Part shown: in pieces, positions 25,181 through 34,191 of the stretch
Layout: each line of letters opens with the position of its first letter
How positions within the stretch are numbered: the first letter of the stretch is position 1
Source of the DNA: NORP110 sp051251595
Lineage (GTDB): Bacteria > Pseudomonadota > Alphaproteobacteria > Rhodobacterales > Rhodobacteraceae
Assembly (NCBI GenBank): GCA_051251595.1
Contig: JBPOFA010000001.1
Location: 479,172-543,171, forward strand
Direction of reading: 5' to 3'
DNA: 64,000 nucleotides
Translations under genes and position numbers: made by a program
Notes under the pieces: generated by a model
The model's input: only the letters and a program-made list of their open reading frames with translations
The model's database searches: none
What the model was told of the DNA's origin: nothing

Positions 25181-26050
25181 TTAGGCGCGGACCAGTTTTT
25201 CGTAAGCTTCAGAGATATCGCGGGCCATTGCGCCGACTTCAAAGTTGAAGTCACCGATTTTACCGACGGGCGTAACCTCTGCCGCGGTGCCGGTCAGCCA
25301 GCATTGTTCAAAGCTTTCCAGCTCTTCCGGCATAATGTGGCGTTCATGCACGGTGATGTTGCGCTCTTTCAGCATCTCGATCACGGTTTGACGGGTAAGT
25401 CCGTTCAAAAAGCAATCAGGCGTCGGGGTGTGTACTTCACCGCCTTTGACAAAGAAGATATTTGCGCCCGTCGCCTCGGCCACGTAGCCGCGATAGTCAA
25501 ACATCATCGCGTCAGAACAGCCCTTAGCCTCTGCCGCGTGTTTGGCCATGGTGCAGATCATGTAAAGACCGGCGGCCTTGGCATGGCAGGGGATGGTTTC
25601 GGGCGAAGGGCGTTTCCATTTGGAAATGTCCAGCTTGGCGCCTTTCATCTTGGCGTCCCCATAGTAATTGCCCCATTCCCACGCAGCGACGGCAAGTCTG
25701 ACAGGGTTGCGGGCAGATGCGACACCCATGTCTTTCCCTGCGCCACGCCATGCAATCGCACGAACATAAGCATCGGTATAGCCGTTTGCTGTCATGACCT
25801 CTTGCTTTGCGGCTTCAATTTCGTCGACGGTCCAAGGGATCACAAAGTCGATCATCTCGGCAGAGGCGCGCAACCGTTCTGAATGTTTGCGAGACTTAAA
25901 GATCTTGCCGTTATAGGCGCGCTCTCCTTCGAACACGGACGACGCGTAGTGCAGGCCGTGGGTCAGAATATGCACATTTGCGTCGCGCCATTCCAACAGT
26001 TTCCCGTCCATCCAAATCTTGCCGTCGCGGTCGTCATAGCCAGCTGCCAT
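25181..26050 (-). CDS. ilvE: Branched-chain amino acid aminotransferase
   Basis: This 289-residue class IV PLP aminotransferase interconverts Leu, Ile and Val with their 2-oxo acids. Seen: IWMDGKLLEWRDANVHILTHGLHYASSVFEGERAY at the N-terminus, YVRAIAWRGAGKDMGV, the PLP lysine region ETIPCHAKAAGLYM (Lys in HAKAAG), EATGANIFFV, and the class IV signature C-terminal half GLTRQTVIEML with TGTAAEVTPVG. Length is typical. The start at ATG 26050 is chosen because homologues begin at this point; the frame continues to 26101 upstream. It is divergent from petP and has its own terminator. Confidence 0.96.
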   Translation of the reverse strand: MAAGYDDRDGKIWMDGKLLEWRDANVHILTHGLHYASSVFEGERAYNGKIFKSRKHSERLRASAEMIDFVIPWTVDEIEAAKQEVMTANGYTDAYVRAIAWRGAGKDMGVASARNPVRLAVAAWEWGNYYGDAKMKGAKLDISKWKRPSPETIPCHAKAAGLYMICTMAKHAAEAKGCSDAMMFDYRGYVAEATGANIFFVKGGEVHTPTPDCFLNGLTRQTVIEMLKERNITVHERHIMPEELESFEQCWLTGTAAEVTPVGKIGDFNFEVGAMARDISEAYEKLVRA

Positions 26051-26116
26051 CGTCTTGGTCCTTTTGCTGTGGGGGGTAACCCCTTTGCGATTGTTGCGCA
26101 TATTTAGTCCGAAACG

Positions 26117-26190
26117 GACATAAAATTACGTGAATTGTGGTATTCGCTATCAATTGATTCTTGGAAAGTCAACAAGACTGACATAAAATT
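26117..26190. repeat. Direct repeat pair GACATAAAATT upstream of petP
   Basis: The 11-mer GACATAAAATT occurs at 26117-26127 and again at 26180-26190, start points 63 bp apart, which is six turns of B-DNA. Both lie in the 173-bp ilvE/petP divergent region; the second is 34 bp before the petP ATG. Same-face spacing suggests cooperative binding of a regulator, with PetP (MarR type) or PetR (OmpR type, which commonly binds direct repeats) as candidates. Confidence 0.5.
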
Positions 26191-26223
26191 GGCAAACGAC
26201 CTAAAATGTAATCGGAGATGCAA

Positions 26224-26730
26224 ATGGTGGATAGTGTCGGCGGACCGGGTGGCGAGGGTCTGTTATTTCTGACAGATGAGCATCTGAGCAAAGGGATCGA
26301 GGCGATGTTTTTCGCCTATCGTGGATTTACCGCGGATCCCGATCGGATCTTAGAAGGCATGTCCTATGGTCGGGCGCATCACAGGGCGATCCATTTCATC
26401 AATCGCAGCAAGGCCACTACGGTAAACAATTTGTTAGCCATCCTGGGGGTTACCAAACAATCCTTGAATCGGGTACTGAGGACGTTAATTGAGGACGGAC
26501 TGGTTGAAAGCCGCGTCGGGACGCGCGACAAGCGGGAACGGAACCTGTATCTTACGGAAAAAGGTCAGGCGTTGGAAAAAGAACTATCGGAAGCTCAGCG
26601 CAAAAGAATGCGTGCGGCTTTTCGCGATGCCGGGCCAGAGGCAGTGGTTGGGTTTCGTCAGGTACTAGAGGCTATGATGGACAGTGATATGCGTAAACGT
26701 TTCGAAGACCTTAAGGACAAAGACGTATGA
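26224..26730 (+). CDS. petP: MarR-family regulator PetP
   Basis: This 168-residue winged-helix regulator of the MarR family has the DNA-binding core INRSKATTVNNLLAILGVTKQSLNRVLRTLIEDGLVESRVGTRDKRERNLYLTEKG. In Rhodobacter capsulatus the equivalent petP-petR pair precedes the bc1 operon and affects cytochrome gene expression and growth. Here it overlaps petR by 4 bp (ATGA), confirming the pair. ATG 26224 has CGGAG 6 bp upstream, better than ATG 26218. The petABC operon is about 18 kb away in this window. Confidence 0.88.
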   Translation: MVDSVGGPGGEGLLFLTDEHLSKGIEAMFFAYRGFTADPDRILEGMSYGRAHHRAIHFINRSKATTVNNLLAILGVTKQSLNRVLRTLIEDGLVESRVGTRDKRERNLYLTEKGQALEKELSEAQRKRMRAAFRDAGPEAVVGFRQVLEAMMDSDMRKRFEDLKDKDV

Positions 26731-27428
26731 TGGCGCCAGAGTCCCATCTGCTGATCGTGGATGACGACGAGCGCATTCGCAGTTTGTTGCAGAAGTTTCT
26801 GGTGCGCAGCGGGTTTTGGGTGACCTCTGCACGGGACGCGTCCCATGCGCGCAGTATTCTAAGCGGGCTAGAGTTTGACCTTATTGTGCTGGACGTGATG
26901 ATGCCGGGGGAAGACGGGATCAGTTTCACCAAATCCCTGCGCGAACAGATGACGACGCCGATTTTGTTGCTGACGGCCAATGGCGAAACGAACGATCGTA
27001 TTGTCGGGCTAGAGGCTGGTGCAGATGACTATCTGGCCAAGCCGTTTGAACCCAAAGAGCTGTTGCTGCGCATCAACGCGATTTTGCGCCGGGTGCCGCA
27101 GGTTGAACCCTCAGAGGTGATGCCGAAATTCCTGAACCTTGGGCCGATCCGATATGATGTGGAACGCGGGGAAATGTGGGCCGGTGAGGACCTGATCCGT
27201 TTGACTGCGACCGAAAGTCATTTGATGAAAATCTTCGCCGCCGCTGCCGCCGTTCCGGTCAGCCGGACAGAGCTTGTCGAAAAGCTGGGGCGCGATACGG
27301 GTCAAGCGCAGGAACGGGCCGTTGATGTTCAGATCACCCGGTTGCGGCGCAAGATCGAACAAGACCCCAAACAGCCCCGCTATTTGCAGACCGTACGCGG
27401 TGAGGGCTATATGCTGGCGCCGGACTAG
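26727..27428 (+). CDS. petR: OmpR-family response regulator PetR
   Basis: This 233-residue response regulator has a receiver domain of residues 1-120 with acidic pocket VDDDER, phospho-acceptor Asp in LIVLDVMMPGEDG, Thr in LLLTANGE and Lys in YLAKPFEP, and an OmpR winged helix of about 130-230 ending AVDVQITRLRRKIEQDPKQPRYLQTVRGEGYML. No cognate histidine kinase gene is in the window, matching the R. capsulatus arrangement where PetR is an orphan paired with PetP. Confidence 0.92.
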   Translation: MMAPESHLLIVDDDERIRSLLQKFLVRSGFWVTSARDASHARSILSGLEFDLIVLDVMMPGEDGISFTKSLREQMTTPILLLTANGETNDRIVGLEAGADDYLAKPFEPKELLLRINAILRRVPQVEPSEVMPKFLNLGPIRYDVERGEMWAGEDLIRLTATESHLMKIFAAAAAVPVSRTELVEKLGRDTGQAQERAVDVQITRLRRKIEQDPKQPRYLQTVRGEGYMLAPD

Positions 27429-27467
27429 GCCCAGACTTTCAGGAACTCAAAAACACCGGGGTGCGCC

Positions 27468-28403
27468 GTGGCGACTGCCTATTTTTCGCATAAAGATTGC
27501 CTGAACCATGTGACCCCGCCGGGCCACCCGGAACAGGTTGCCCGGCTGGAAGCGGTCCAGGCCAAGCTGGACGGGCCGGGTTATCAAGACCTGATCCGCC
27601 ACACCGCCCCGATCTGTGAGGATGCGGATGTTTTGTTGTGTCATCCACAGGCCTATCTGGATCGGATCAGGGGCGCTATTCCCACGGAAGGCGCGGTTTC
27701 TTTGGATGCTGACACACATGTTTCGCCAGGGTCACTGCTGGCAGCGCAACGCGGTGTTGGGGCCAATATCGCCGCAATAGACACTGTTTTGGACGGGCAG
27801 GCCAGCAATGCCTTTGTCGGATGTCGCCCGCCCGGGCATCATGCCGAAACCAACACTGCCATGGGGTTTTGCCTGTTTGGCAATGTGGCGATTGGCGCAA
27901 AGCACGCGCTGGACCGTCGCGGGCTGGCACGGGTCGCGATCATTGATTTTGACGTGCATCACGGCAATGGCACGCAGGATTTGCTGTGGGATGAGCCGCG
28001 GGTCTTGTTCTGTTCTAGCCATCAGATGCCGCTCTACCCGGGCTCTGGTGCTGCGCATGAAACCGGCGCGCATGGCAATGTTCTGAACGTACCGCTTGAT
28101 CCTGATACAGGCAGCGACGTGATGCGTCGGGTCTATGAACGCGAGATTTTCCCCGCAATTGATCGGTGTAAGCCAGAGCTTATTCTTGTCTCTGCCGGGT
28201 TTGACGCCCATGCGGCCGACCCTTTGGCCAGTCTCAACTGGACAACCGAAGATTTCGCCTGGCTGACGCACAAGATTTGCGATTTGGCAGATGTGCATTG
28301 CGCGGGGCGGGTGGTCTCGACACTGGAAGGCGGGTATGATTTGAAAGCGCTGGCCGAGAGCGTTGCGGCGCATGTGGATGTATTAAGGGAGCGTGGCGAA
28401 TGA
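27468..28403 (+). CDS. Histone deacetylase-family amidohydrolase
   Basis: This 311-residue zinc-dependent deacetylase-like enzyme is of the class II/acetylpolyamine amidohydrolase group. All catalytic elements are present: GCRPPGHHAE (tandem His), IDFDVHHGNGTQ (zinc Asp and His), LVSAGFDAHAADPL (zinc Asp) and STLEGGYDL (the Tyr equivalent region). The GTG start at 27468 is the only fit to the N-terminus ATAYFSHKDCLNHVTPPGHPE. It overlaps xseB by 4 bp. The substrate is unknown; acetylated polyamines or small amides are the usual bacterial guesses. Confidence 0.92.
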   Translation: MATAYFSHKDCLNHVTPPGHPEQVARLEAVQAKLDGPGYQDLIRHTAPICEDADVLLCHPQAYLDRIRGAIPTEGAVSLDADTHVSPGSLLAAQRGVGANIAAIDTVLDGQASNAFVGCRPPGHHAETNTAMGFCLFGNVAIGAKHALDRRGLARVAIIDFDVHHGNGTQDLLWDEPRVLFCSSHQMPLYPGSGAAHETGAHGNVLNVPLDPDTGSDVMRRVYEREIFPAIDRCKPELILVSAGFDAHAADPLASLNWTTEDFAWLTHKICDLADVHCAGRVVSTLEGGYDLKALAESVAAHVDVLRERGE

Positions 28404-28642
28404 GCGACAAAAACGTAGCCGAGATGAGCTTTGAGGATGCCATGCAAGAGCTGGAACAGGTTGTAGGCCAGCTGGAACGCGGCGATGTCCCGCTGGAAGA
28501 TTCCATCAAGCTTTATGAACGCGGCGCGGCGCTGAAGAAGCGGTGCGAAGAAAAGCTGAAAGAGGCCGAAGAAAAAGTGGCGGCGATCACGCTGAACGGC
28601 GATGGTGCCCCGACGGGAACGACGCCGGTCGAAGGGCTGTAA
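28400..28642 (+). CDS. xseB: Exodeoxyribonuclease VII small subunit
   Basis: This 80-residue XseB has the family helix pair SFEDAMQELEQVVGQLERGDVPLEDSIKLYERGAALKKRCEEKLKEAEEKV. It combines with XseA, encoded elsewhere, to degrade single-stranded DNA. The ATGA overlap with the deacetylase gene and a 3-bp gap to ispA place it in the isoprenoid operon, an arrangement common in proteobacteria. Confidence 0.95.
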   Translation: MSDKNVAEMSFEDAMQELEQVVGQLERGDVPLEDSIKLYERGAALKKRCEEKLKEAEEKVAAITLNGDGAPTGTTPVEGL

Positions 28643-28645
28643 CAC

Positions 28646-29515
28646 ATGTTCGCGTCCCGGCTGGCGGATGTGGCTGGCCAAATTGATCGGAATTTTGAAA
28701 CCATCCTATCGGCCGGACCGGACAGTCTGGTGACCGAGGCGATGCGCTATGCCGTGGGCGGTGGCAAACATTTGCGCGCCTTTTTGGTGATGGAAACCGC
28801 CCGGTTATACGGTTTGAGCGACGATCAGTCGATCACGGCCGCCACCGCCATTGAGGCGATGCACAGCTATTCGCTGATCCATGATGATCTGCCCTGTATG
28901 GATGATGACAGCCTGCGGCGCGGGCAACCGACGGTGCATGTCAAATGGGATGAGGCCACGGCCGTGCTAGCGGGTGATGCGCTGCAAGCCTTGTCCTTTG
29001 GTCTGGTATCGTCTGCCGCATGTCACCCCGATGCCACTGTGCGCAGCGATCTTGCCGCCACGCTTGCCGGCGCGGGGGGGTGGACCGGGATGGTACTGGG
29101 TCAGGCACAGGATATTGCGGCCGAAACCGCTAGCACCCCGTTTACCCTGGAACAGATCATTGAAATGCAAGGCAACAAGACCGGTGCCTTGATCGAGTGG
29201 TCTGCGACGGCGGGGGCCCGTTTGGCGCAGGTCGATCCGACGCAAATGCGGGTCTATTCCAGGGCTTTGGGCCTGGCGTTCCAGATTGCCGATGACATTT
29301 TGGATGTCGAAGGGGATTCCGAAAAAGCCGGTAAGAAACTGGGTAAGGATGCGGACGCCGGAAAGGCCACCTTTGTATCCCTGTTGGGGCTGCAAGGGGC
29401 CAAGGACAGAGCAAAAGCGCTGATTGCGGATGCAGAGACAGCTTTGGACGGTTATGGTGCCCAAGCAGATGCCTTGCGGCAGGCGGCGCGTTTCGTTATC
29501 TCGCGAGAAATGTAA
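28646..29515 (+). CDS. ispA: Polyprenyl (farnesyl/geranylgeranyl) diphosphate synthase
   Basis: This 289-residue trans-prenyltransferase condenses IPP with allylic diphosphates. Seen: GGGKHLRAFLVMETARL, the first Asp-rich motif DDLPCMDDDSLRRGQPTVH (bacterial DDx4D type), QGNKTGALIEW, the second Asp-rich motif FQIADDILDVEGD, then KLGKDADAGKATF. The motif spacing fits FPP synthase. It lies directly upstream of dxs, so precursor synthesis and chain elongation are co-expressed. Confidence 0.94.
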   Translation: MFASRLADVAGQIDRNFETILSAGPDSLVTEAMRYAVGGGKHLRAFLVMETARLYGLSDDQSITAATAIEAMHSYSLIHDDLPCMDDDSLRRGQPTVHVKWDEATAVLAGDALQALSFGLVSSAACHPDATVRSDLAATLAGAGGWTGMVLGQAQDIAAETASTPFTLEQIIEMQGNKTGALIEWSATAGARLAQVDPTQMRVYSRALGLAFQIADDILDVEGDSEKAGKKLGKDADAGKATFVSLLGLQGAKDRAKALIADAETALDGYGAQADALRQAARFVISREM

Positions 29516-29536
29516 TTCAAGCCCATTGGGGGGCGC

Positions 29537-31465
29537 ATGTCAGATCAACCCGAAACTCCACTTCTGGACGACGTGATCGTTCCTTCTGATATGAAGGGGT
29601 TGAGCGACAGTCAATTGACGCAGCTGGCCCATGAATTGCGGGCGGAAACGATATCAGCGGTGTCGCAGACCGGCGGGCATTTGGGCGCGGGTCTGGGTGT
29701 TGTAGAGCTGACCGTTGCTTTGCATGCGGTGTTTGATGCGCCGAAAGACCGGATCATCTGGGATGTCAGCCATCAGTGCTATCCCCATAAGATCATCACC
29801 GGACGGCGCGACCGTATTCGCACGATCCGGCAAAAAGACGGGCTCAGCGGGTTTACCAAACGATCCGAAAGCCCGTTTGACCCGTTTGGCGCTGCGCATT
29901 CGTCCACCTCGATCTCTGCCGCTTTGGGCATGGCTGTGGCGCGCGATCTGGGCGGTGCTCCGGATCACGGGATTGGCGACTGCATCGCTGTGATTGGCGA
30001 TGGCGCGATGTCCGCTGGTATGGCGTTTGAGGCGCTGAACAATGCCGGGCATTTGGGCAAACGCCTGATCGTTATTCTGAACGACAATGAAATGTCGATT
30101 GCGCCCCCGGTTGGTGCGATGTCCAGCTATCTGTCCCGCCTTTACGCGGGGGCCCCATTTCAGGAATTGAAAGCCGCTGCCAAAGGCGCGGTGAGCCTGC
30201 TGCCCGAACCGTTCCAGGAAGGCGCGCGTCGGGCCAAGGAAATGCTGAAAGGCATGACCGTCGGCGGCACATTGTTCGAAGAGCTTGGGTTTTCGTATAT
30301 CGGCCCGATTGATGGCCACGATATGGACCAGTTGCTGCTGTTGCTGCGCACTGTCAAAGACCGCGCCACAGGGCCGATCCTGATCCATGCGATCACGAAA
30401 AAGGGCAAGGGCTATGCCCCCGCCGAAGAAGCGTCGGATCGCGGGCATGGCGTTTCGAAATTTGATGTGCTGACCGGCAAACAGGCCAAGGCGCCGTCCA
30501 ATGCCCCAAGCTATACCAAGGTTTTTGGCGAAGCGCTGGTGCAGGCGGCCGCTGAGGATGACAAGGTCGTGGCCGTCACCGCAGCGATGCCGGACGGGAC
30601 GGGTCTGAACCTTTTTGCCGAACGCTATCCCAGCCGATGTTTTGATGTCGGTATTGCCGAACAACACGGCGTGACTTTTGCCGCCGGGCTGGCCGCAGGC
30701 GGGATGAAGCCGTTTTGCGCGATTTATTCGACCTTCCTGCAGCGCGGATACGATCAGGTTGTGCATGACGTGGCCATTCAGCGTTTGCCGGTTCGCTTTG
30801 CGATTGATCGGGCCGGGTTGGTTGGTGCGGATGGGGCGACCCATGCCGGGGCCTTTGATACGGCCTTTATGTCCAATCTGCCGGGCATGGTCGTGATGGC
30901 CGCCGCGGATGAGGCAGAGCTGATGCATATGGTCGCCACAGCGGTCGCCCATGATGAAGGGCCGATTGCCTTTCGCTATCCACGCGGCGAGGGCGTCGGA
31001 GTCGACCTGCCAGAGCGCGGTGAGGTTCTGGAAATCGGTAAGGGCCGGGTGATCGTAGAGGGCAAAGGGATCGCGATTGTATCCTTTGGCACGCGTCTGT
31101 CAGAGGTTCAAAAAGCCGCTGAAACATTGTCTGCTAAAGGGATTTCGCCCACAATCGTGGATGCACGATTTGCCAAGCCACTGGACCGCGACTTGCTTGT
31201 GTCTTTGGCCGAAACCCATGACGCCATGATCACGATTGAAGAAGGTGCCATCGGCGGCTTTGGATCGCATGTGGCGCAATTGCTGGCCGATGAAGGCGTT
31301 TTTGACCGTGGGTTTACCTACAGATCCATGTTCTTGCCCGACATCTTTATTGATCAGGCGGGGCCGGCGGATATGTATGCCGTGGCCAAGTTGAATGCCG
31401 AAGACATCGTGACCAAAGTGCTGGACGTGATGGGCGTGGCAGAGATCGCCAACAAACGCGCCTAA
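29537..31465 (+). CDS. dxs: 1-deoxy-D-xylulose-5-phosphate synthase
   Basis: This 642-residue TPP-dependent transketolase-family enzyme makes DXP from pyruvate and glyceraldehyde-3-phosphate, the first MEP-pathway step. Seen: ISAVSQTGGHLGAGLGVVELTVALH, the TPP site GDGAMSAGMAFEALNNAG, PIDGHDM and FDVGIAEQHGVTFAAGLA with the catalytic Glu, RAGLVGADGATHAGAFD, and the C-terminal domain EEGAIGGFGSHV. Length and motifs are complete. Its need for TPP links it to the thiamine uptake genes at 39.6-42.8 kb. Confidence 0.97.
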   Translation: MSDQPETPLLDDVIVPSDMKGLSDSQLTQLAHELRAETISAVSQTGGHLGAGLGVVELTVALHAVFDAPKDRIIWDVSHQCYPHKIITGRRDRIRTIRQKDGLSGFTKRSESPFDPFGAAHSSTSISAALGMAVARDLGGAPDHGIGDCIAVIGDGAMSAGMAFEALNNAGHLGKRLIVILNDNEMSIAPPVGAMSSYLSRLYAGAPFQELKAAAKGAVSLLPEPFQEGARRAKEMLKGMTVGGTLFEELGFSYIGPIDGHDMDQLLLLLRTVKDRATGPILIHAITKKGKGYAPAEEASDRGHGVSKFDVLTGKQAKAPSNAPSYTKVFGEALVQAAAEDDKVVAVTAAMPDGTGLNLFAERYPSRCFDVGIAEQHGVTFAAGLAAGGMKPFCAIYSTFLQRGYDQVVHDVAIQRLPVRFAIDRAGLVGADGATHAGAFDTAFMSNLPGMVVMAAADEAELMHMVATAVAHDEGPIAFRYPRGEGVGVDLPERGEVLEIGKGRVIVEGKGIAIVSFGTRLSEVQKAAETLSAKGISPTIVDARFAKPLDRDLLVSLAETHDAMITIEEGAIGGFGSHVAQLLADEGVFDRGFTYRSMFLPDIFIDQAGPADMYAVAKLNAEDIVTKVLDVMGVAEIANKRA

Positions 31466-31468
31466 GGT

Positions 31469-32305
31469 TTAACTTTCCTGCGCCAGCAGCGCCCGAAGCC
31501 CGGTTTTGTAATCGGGGTATTTCAGGTGCACGCCCAGTTCGGTCTTGATCCGGTCGTTCCGCACCTTCTTGGATTCCGCGTAAAAGCTGCGGGCCATGGG
31601 TGTCATATCGGCCGTTTCAAAATCCTGGGCCGGGGGTATTGGCAGGCCCAAAAGCTCTGCCGCGTAGGCAATCACATCCTGCGGCGGCGCGGGATCATCA
31701 TCACAAAGGTTATAAATCGCCCCCGGATTTGGCCGGTTGATCGACGCGGCAAGGGTTTGCGCGATGTCGTCCACATGGATGCGGCTGAAGATCTGGTTTG
31801 GCTTAATGATGCGCCGCGCAGTGCCGTTGCGCACCTTTGCGAAGGGGCCACGGCCAGGGCCGTAAATCCCGGCGAGGCGGAAAATATGCAAGGGTAGAGC
31901 CTGTTTTTGCCATTGCGATTCGGCCAGAACACGATGCTTGCCCCGTCTGGTCGAAGGCGTAAGGGGCGTGGATTCATCGACCCATTCCCCCTGGTGGTCG
32001 CCATAGACCCCGGTGGTGGACAGATAGCCGACCCATTTCAGCTGCGGCAGATCTGTAAGGGCATCCCCCAATGCGTTGAGCACCGGGTCGCCTGTTTCGT
32101 CAGGGGCGGCGGACAGCAGGATATGCGTGGCCCTGGACAGCGCGTCGGCCATATCCGTCCCCGGCCATTTCGCATATTCGCTGCAATCTGCAACGGGATC
32201 GTCGCCACGCGTCGTTCCGATTACTGTCCAGCCCTGCGGCAAGAGCAAGCGGCCAAGCGCGCGGGCGGAATATCCGTGGCCAAATGAAAGCAAAGTATTT
32301 GTCAT
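31469..32305 (-). CDS. NAD(P)-binding epimerase/YeeZ-like protein
   Basis: This 278-residue extended-SDR-like protein begins TLLSFGHGYSARALGRLLLP, a variant nucleotide-binding turn (GxGYxA as in YeeZ), followed by GYLSTTGVYGDHQGEWVDE, IFRLAGIYGPGRGPFAKVRNG and YNLCDDDPAPPQDVIAYAAELLG. The YxxxK catalytic pair is not conserved in the usual position, as in other YeeZ-like members, so a classical epimerase activity is doubtful. ATG 32305 is preferred over the long frame to 32365. It is convergent with dxs (3-bp gap) and divergent from ade. Confidence 0.83.
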   Translation of the reverse strand: MTNTLLSFGHGYSARALGRLLLPQGWTVIGTTRGDDPVADCSEYAKWPGTDMADALSRATHILLSAAPDETGDPVLNALGDALTDLPQLKWVGYLSTTGVYGDHQGEWVDESTPLTPSTRRGKHRVLAESQWQKQALPLHIFRLAGIYGPGRGPFAKVRNGTARRIIKPNQIFSRIHVDDIAQTLAASINRPNPGAIYNLCDDDPAPPQDVIAYAAELLGLPIPPAQDFETADMTPMARSFYAESKKVRNDRIKTELGVHLKYPDYKTGLRALLAQES

Positions 32306-32380
32306 AGGCGTATAGATGATATGAACTGGGCGGGACGCAAGAGGGCTTGCGCTGAATTTGCACATATGGAAAACTGCTGC

Positions 32381-34186
32381 ATGGAAAGACCTTCATTCAC
32401 ATCTTGGGAAAACAGTGCGCCCCGGCTTGTTGCCGTTGCTGCTGGTCGTTCGCCTGCGGATCTTGTGATCCGGGGCGGTAAATTGGTAAATGTGCAAAGC
32501 CGTGAGGTCTTGGATGGATGGCAGGTCGCCATCGCAGATGGGCGCTTTGCCTATGTGGGTCCGGACGCCAGCCACTGTATTGGCGATGACACCGAAATCA
32601 TTGAAGCAGACGGGCAGTATTTGATTCCCGGCCTCTGCGACGGGCATATGCATATCGAAAGCGGCATGCTGACCCCGGCGGAATTTGCCGCCGCTGTGGT
32701 GCCCCATGGCACAACGACGATGTTCACCGACCCCCATGAGATTGCCAATGTTATGGGTCTGCGCGGTGTGCGCTTGATGCATGACGAAGCGTTGCTGCAA
32801 CCGATCAACATTTACACGCAAATGCCCAGCTGTGCGCCTTCGGCCCCTGGGTTAGAGACGACTGGCTATGAAATTTCCGCCGATGACGTGGCCGAGGCGA
32901 TGGCCTGGCCCGGCATCATTGGGCTGGGCGAGATGATGAATTTTCCCGGTGTGATCAATGGCGATCCCAAGATGCTCGCCGAAATGGCCGCAACCATGGC
33001 CGCCGGCAAGACTGTGGGCGGGCATTATGCCAGCCCGGACAAGGGCAATGATTTTGCCGCCTATGTCGCGGGCGGCGCTGCCGATGATCACGAAGGCACG
33101 GCAGAGGCGGATGCGATTGCCCGTGTGCGCTTGGGCATGCGATCGATGATGCGGTTGGGCTCGGCCTGGTACGATGTAGAAAGTCAGATTACGGCTGTCA
33201 CCGAAAAGGGTCTTGATCCGCGCAATTTCATCTTGTGCACAGATGATTGCCATTCCGGGACGTTGGTTAACGAAGGCCACATGAATCGGGTCGTCCGCCA
33301 TGCGATTGAATGTGGATGTGATCCGGTGATCGCGTTGCAAATGGCGACGGTGAACACGGCCACCCATTTCGGATTGGAACGCGAATTGGGATCGATTGCA
33401 CCGGGGCGGCGCGGCGACGTGGTGTTGACGTCAGACCTGCGCAGCCTGCCCATTCATCGGGTGATTGCGCGCGGCGTGACCGTGGCGCAGGACGGCGAAA
33501 TGCAGGTGACATGCCCGCATCTGGACTGGCCCGAAGATGCCCGCACAACGGTGCATCTTGGCAAGGTCTTGACGGACACAGATTTTGAAGTGACCGCGCC
33601 AGAGGGCAAAAACTCTGTAACGGCCAAGGTCATCGGCGTTGTCGAGAATCAGGCCCCGACCAAGGCTTTGACCGCTGATTTGCCTGTAATAGACACGATT
33701 GTCCAAGGGGATGAGGCGCAAGATGTGTGCCAGATCGCCCTTGTTGAACGCCACCGTGCAACAGGCGATGTGGTGAACGGTTTTGTTTCTGGCTTTGGGT
33801 ATAAGGGCCGTATGGCGATTGCCTCTACCGTGGCCCATGACAGCCACCATATGATCTGCGTCGGGACCAGCCGCGAGGATATGGCGCTGGCCGCAAATCG
33901 TTTGGGTGAGGTGAATGGCGGGATTGCCGTGTTCAAGGATGGCGAGGAAATCGCCCTTGTTGAACTGCCAATCGCCGGGCTGATGTCCGATTCCCCCGCG
34001 CGCGAGGTTGCGGCCAAAGCAGACCGAATGGTCGAGGCCATGGCCGAATGCGGGTGCAGCCTGAACAATGCTTACATGCAACATTCTCTGTTGGCGCTCG
34101 TCGTCATTCCAGAGTTGCGAATTTCTGATCTTGGTTTGGTCGATGTGACCAAGTTTGAGGTCACAGACCTATTTGAGGAAATATAG
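32381..34186 (+). CDS. ade: Adenine deaminase
   Basis: This is a metal-dependent amidohydrolase of about 601 residues converting adenine to hypoxanthine and ammonia. Seen: SPADLVIRGGKLVNVQSREV, the metal motif LIPGLCDGHMHIESGML (HxH), HEIANVMGLRGVRLM, GLGEMMNFPGVINGDP, GHYASPD, CTDDCHSGTLVNEGHMNRVV and GRRGDVVLTSDL, then the C-terminal domain VAHDSHHMICVGTS. Start codons at 32321, 32366 and 32381 are in frame; MERPSFTSWENSAPRLV best matches the family N-terminus. It lies 5 bp upstream of AMP nucleosidase, forming a two-step route from AMP to hypoxanthine. Confidence 0.93.
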   Translation: MERPSFTSWENSAPRLVAVAAGRSPADLVIRGGKLVNVQSREVLDGWQVAIADGRFAYVGPDASHCIGDDTEIIEADGQYLIPGLCDGHMHIESGMLTPAEFAAAVVPHGTTTMFTDPHEIANVMGLRGVRLMHDEALLQPINIYTQMPSCAPSAPGLETTGYEISADDVAEAMAWPGIIGLGEMMNFPGVINGDPKMLAEMAATMAAGKTVGGHYASPDKGNDFAAYVAGGAADDHEGTAEADAIARVRLGMRSMMRLGSAWYDVESQITAVTEKGLDPRNFILCTDDCHSGTLVNEGHMNRVVRHAIECGCDPVIALQMATVNTATHFGLERELGSIAPGRRGDVVLTSDLRSLPIHRVIARGVTVAQDGEMQVTCPHLDWPEDARTTVHLGKVLTDTDFEVTAPEGKNSVTAKVIGVVENQAPTKALTADLPVIDTIVQGDEAQDVCQIALVERHRATGDVVNGFVSGFGYKGRMAIASTVAHDSHHMICVGTSREDMALAANRLGEVNGGIAVFKDGEEIALVELPIAGLMSDSPAREVAAKADRMVEAMAECGCSLNNAYMQHSLLALVVIPELRISDLGLVDVTKFEVTDLFEEI

Positions 34187-34191
34187 ACCTT

